Source: Nonomuraea guangzhouensis (lineage in GTDB: Bacteria > Actinomycetota > Actinomycetes > Streptosporangiales > Streptosporangiaceae). Taken from it: a DNA stretch of 64,000 nt. The stretch covers positions 310,001 to 374,000 of the forward strand of contig NZ_JAHKRM010000010.1 of assembly GCF_019396345.1 (NCBI RefSeq), in the 5' to 3' direction. Of this stretch, positions 63,948-64,000 are shown piece after piece (the stretch's first letter is position 1; each line of letters opens with the position of its first letter). The notes beneath the pieces are model-generated. The model did not search any database and was not told the origin of the DNA. It saw nothing but the letters and a program-made list of their open reading frames with translations. The position numbers were made by a program, and so were the translations under genes.

Positions 63948-64000
63948 GCCGAGATCCCTTCCTGCTCACACAGCCAGCCGACGATGCCTTCCACGGCATC
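63944..64000 (-). CDS. C-terminal end of the gene upstream of nirB (partial)
   Basis: The last 18 codons (DAVEGIVGWLCEQEGISA) end in TGA overlapping the nirB ATG as ATGA. It is too short to identify; in related operons this can be another FAD oxidoreductase or a nitrate-assimilation gene. Confidence 0.5.
   Translation of the reverse strand, partial: DAVEGIVGWLCEQEGISA

Noticed and set aside
62779..63999. Alternative 406-codon minus frame over nirB
   Set aside because: It reads nirB in a shifted frame and is low-complexity.

Overview
The window is GC-rich DNA with GTG and TTG starts, short gaps and many ATGA, GTGA or TGATG overlaps. The gene content (PAC2 protein, polyphosphate glucokinase, SAM-methyltransferase plus XRE regulator with DUF5753, membrane-tethered ECF sigma, reduced second complex I, AfsR-type STAND ATPases) indicates a filamentous actinomycete, probably Streptosporangiales (Nonomuraea-like). 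Genus is inference. No rRNA, tRNA or CRISPR array was recognised.

Layout. 1-8.3 kb: crotonase and divergent TetR regulator with twin palindromic operators, a 44-codon acidic ORF, a STAND ATPase sharing its stop codon with a terpene synthase, ankyrin protein, PAC2, Gfo/Idh/MocA dehydrogenase and a tyrosine phosphatase. 8.3-31.8 kb: a two-helix membrane protein, a membrane-anchored STAND/TPR protein, secreted M6 protease, PucR regulator, an amidohydrolase-like protein without metal ligands, MarR plus ABC exporter, DUF5709, HAD, tandem Uma2 genes, hrpA, ppgK, a secreted propeller protein, MerR, an esterase/response regulator/HAD operon and DUF4253.

31.8-41.3 kb is the most unusual part. A double-HTH XRE regulator faces a tightly coupled nine-gene operon: unknown protein, MFS exporter, a small protein with IPLQ repeats, a tautomerase-like mini-protein, a stand-alone glutamyl-tRNA-reductase dimerisation domain, a maleate isomerase/arylmalonate decarboxylase-like enzyme, an FAD monooxygenase, an Asp/Glu-racemase-fold protein lacking both catalytic cysteines, and a HemB paralogue without its metal cysteines. 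I infer a specialised pathway built from tetrapyrrole-pathway parts, or a system connected with inhibition of that pathway. The product is unknown.

41.4-56.5 kb: membrane-spanning ECF-sigma protein, X-Pro dipeptidyl-peptidase, AlkB-like dioxygenase, secreted protein, GntR regulator, and a reduced complex I operon (nuoA, fused NuoB/NuoD-like protein, nuoHJKLMN). 56.5-64 kb: methyltransferase, a decayed region where an IS200/IS605 element (TnpA plus TnpB) split a lectin-propeller remnant joined to a broken STAND gene, a lipoprotein, a small Cys/His ORF, and assimilatory nitrite reductase nirBD.
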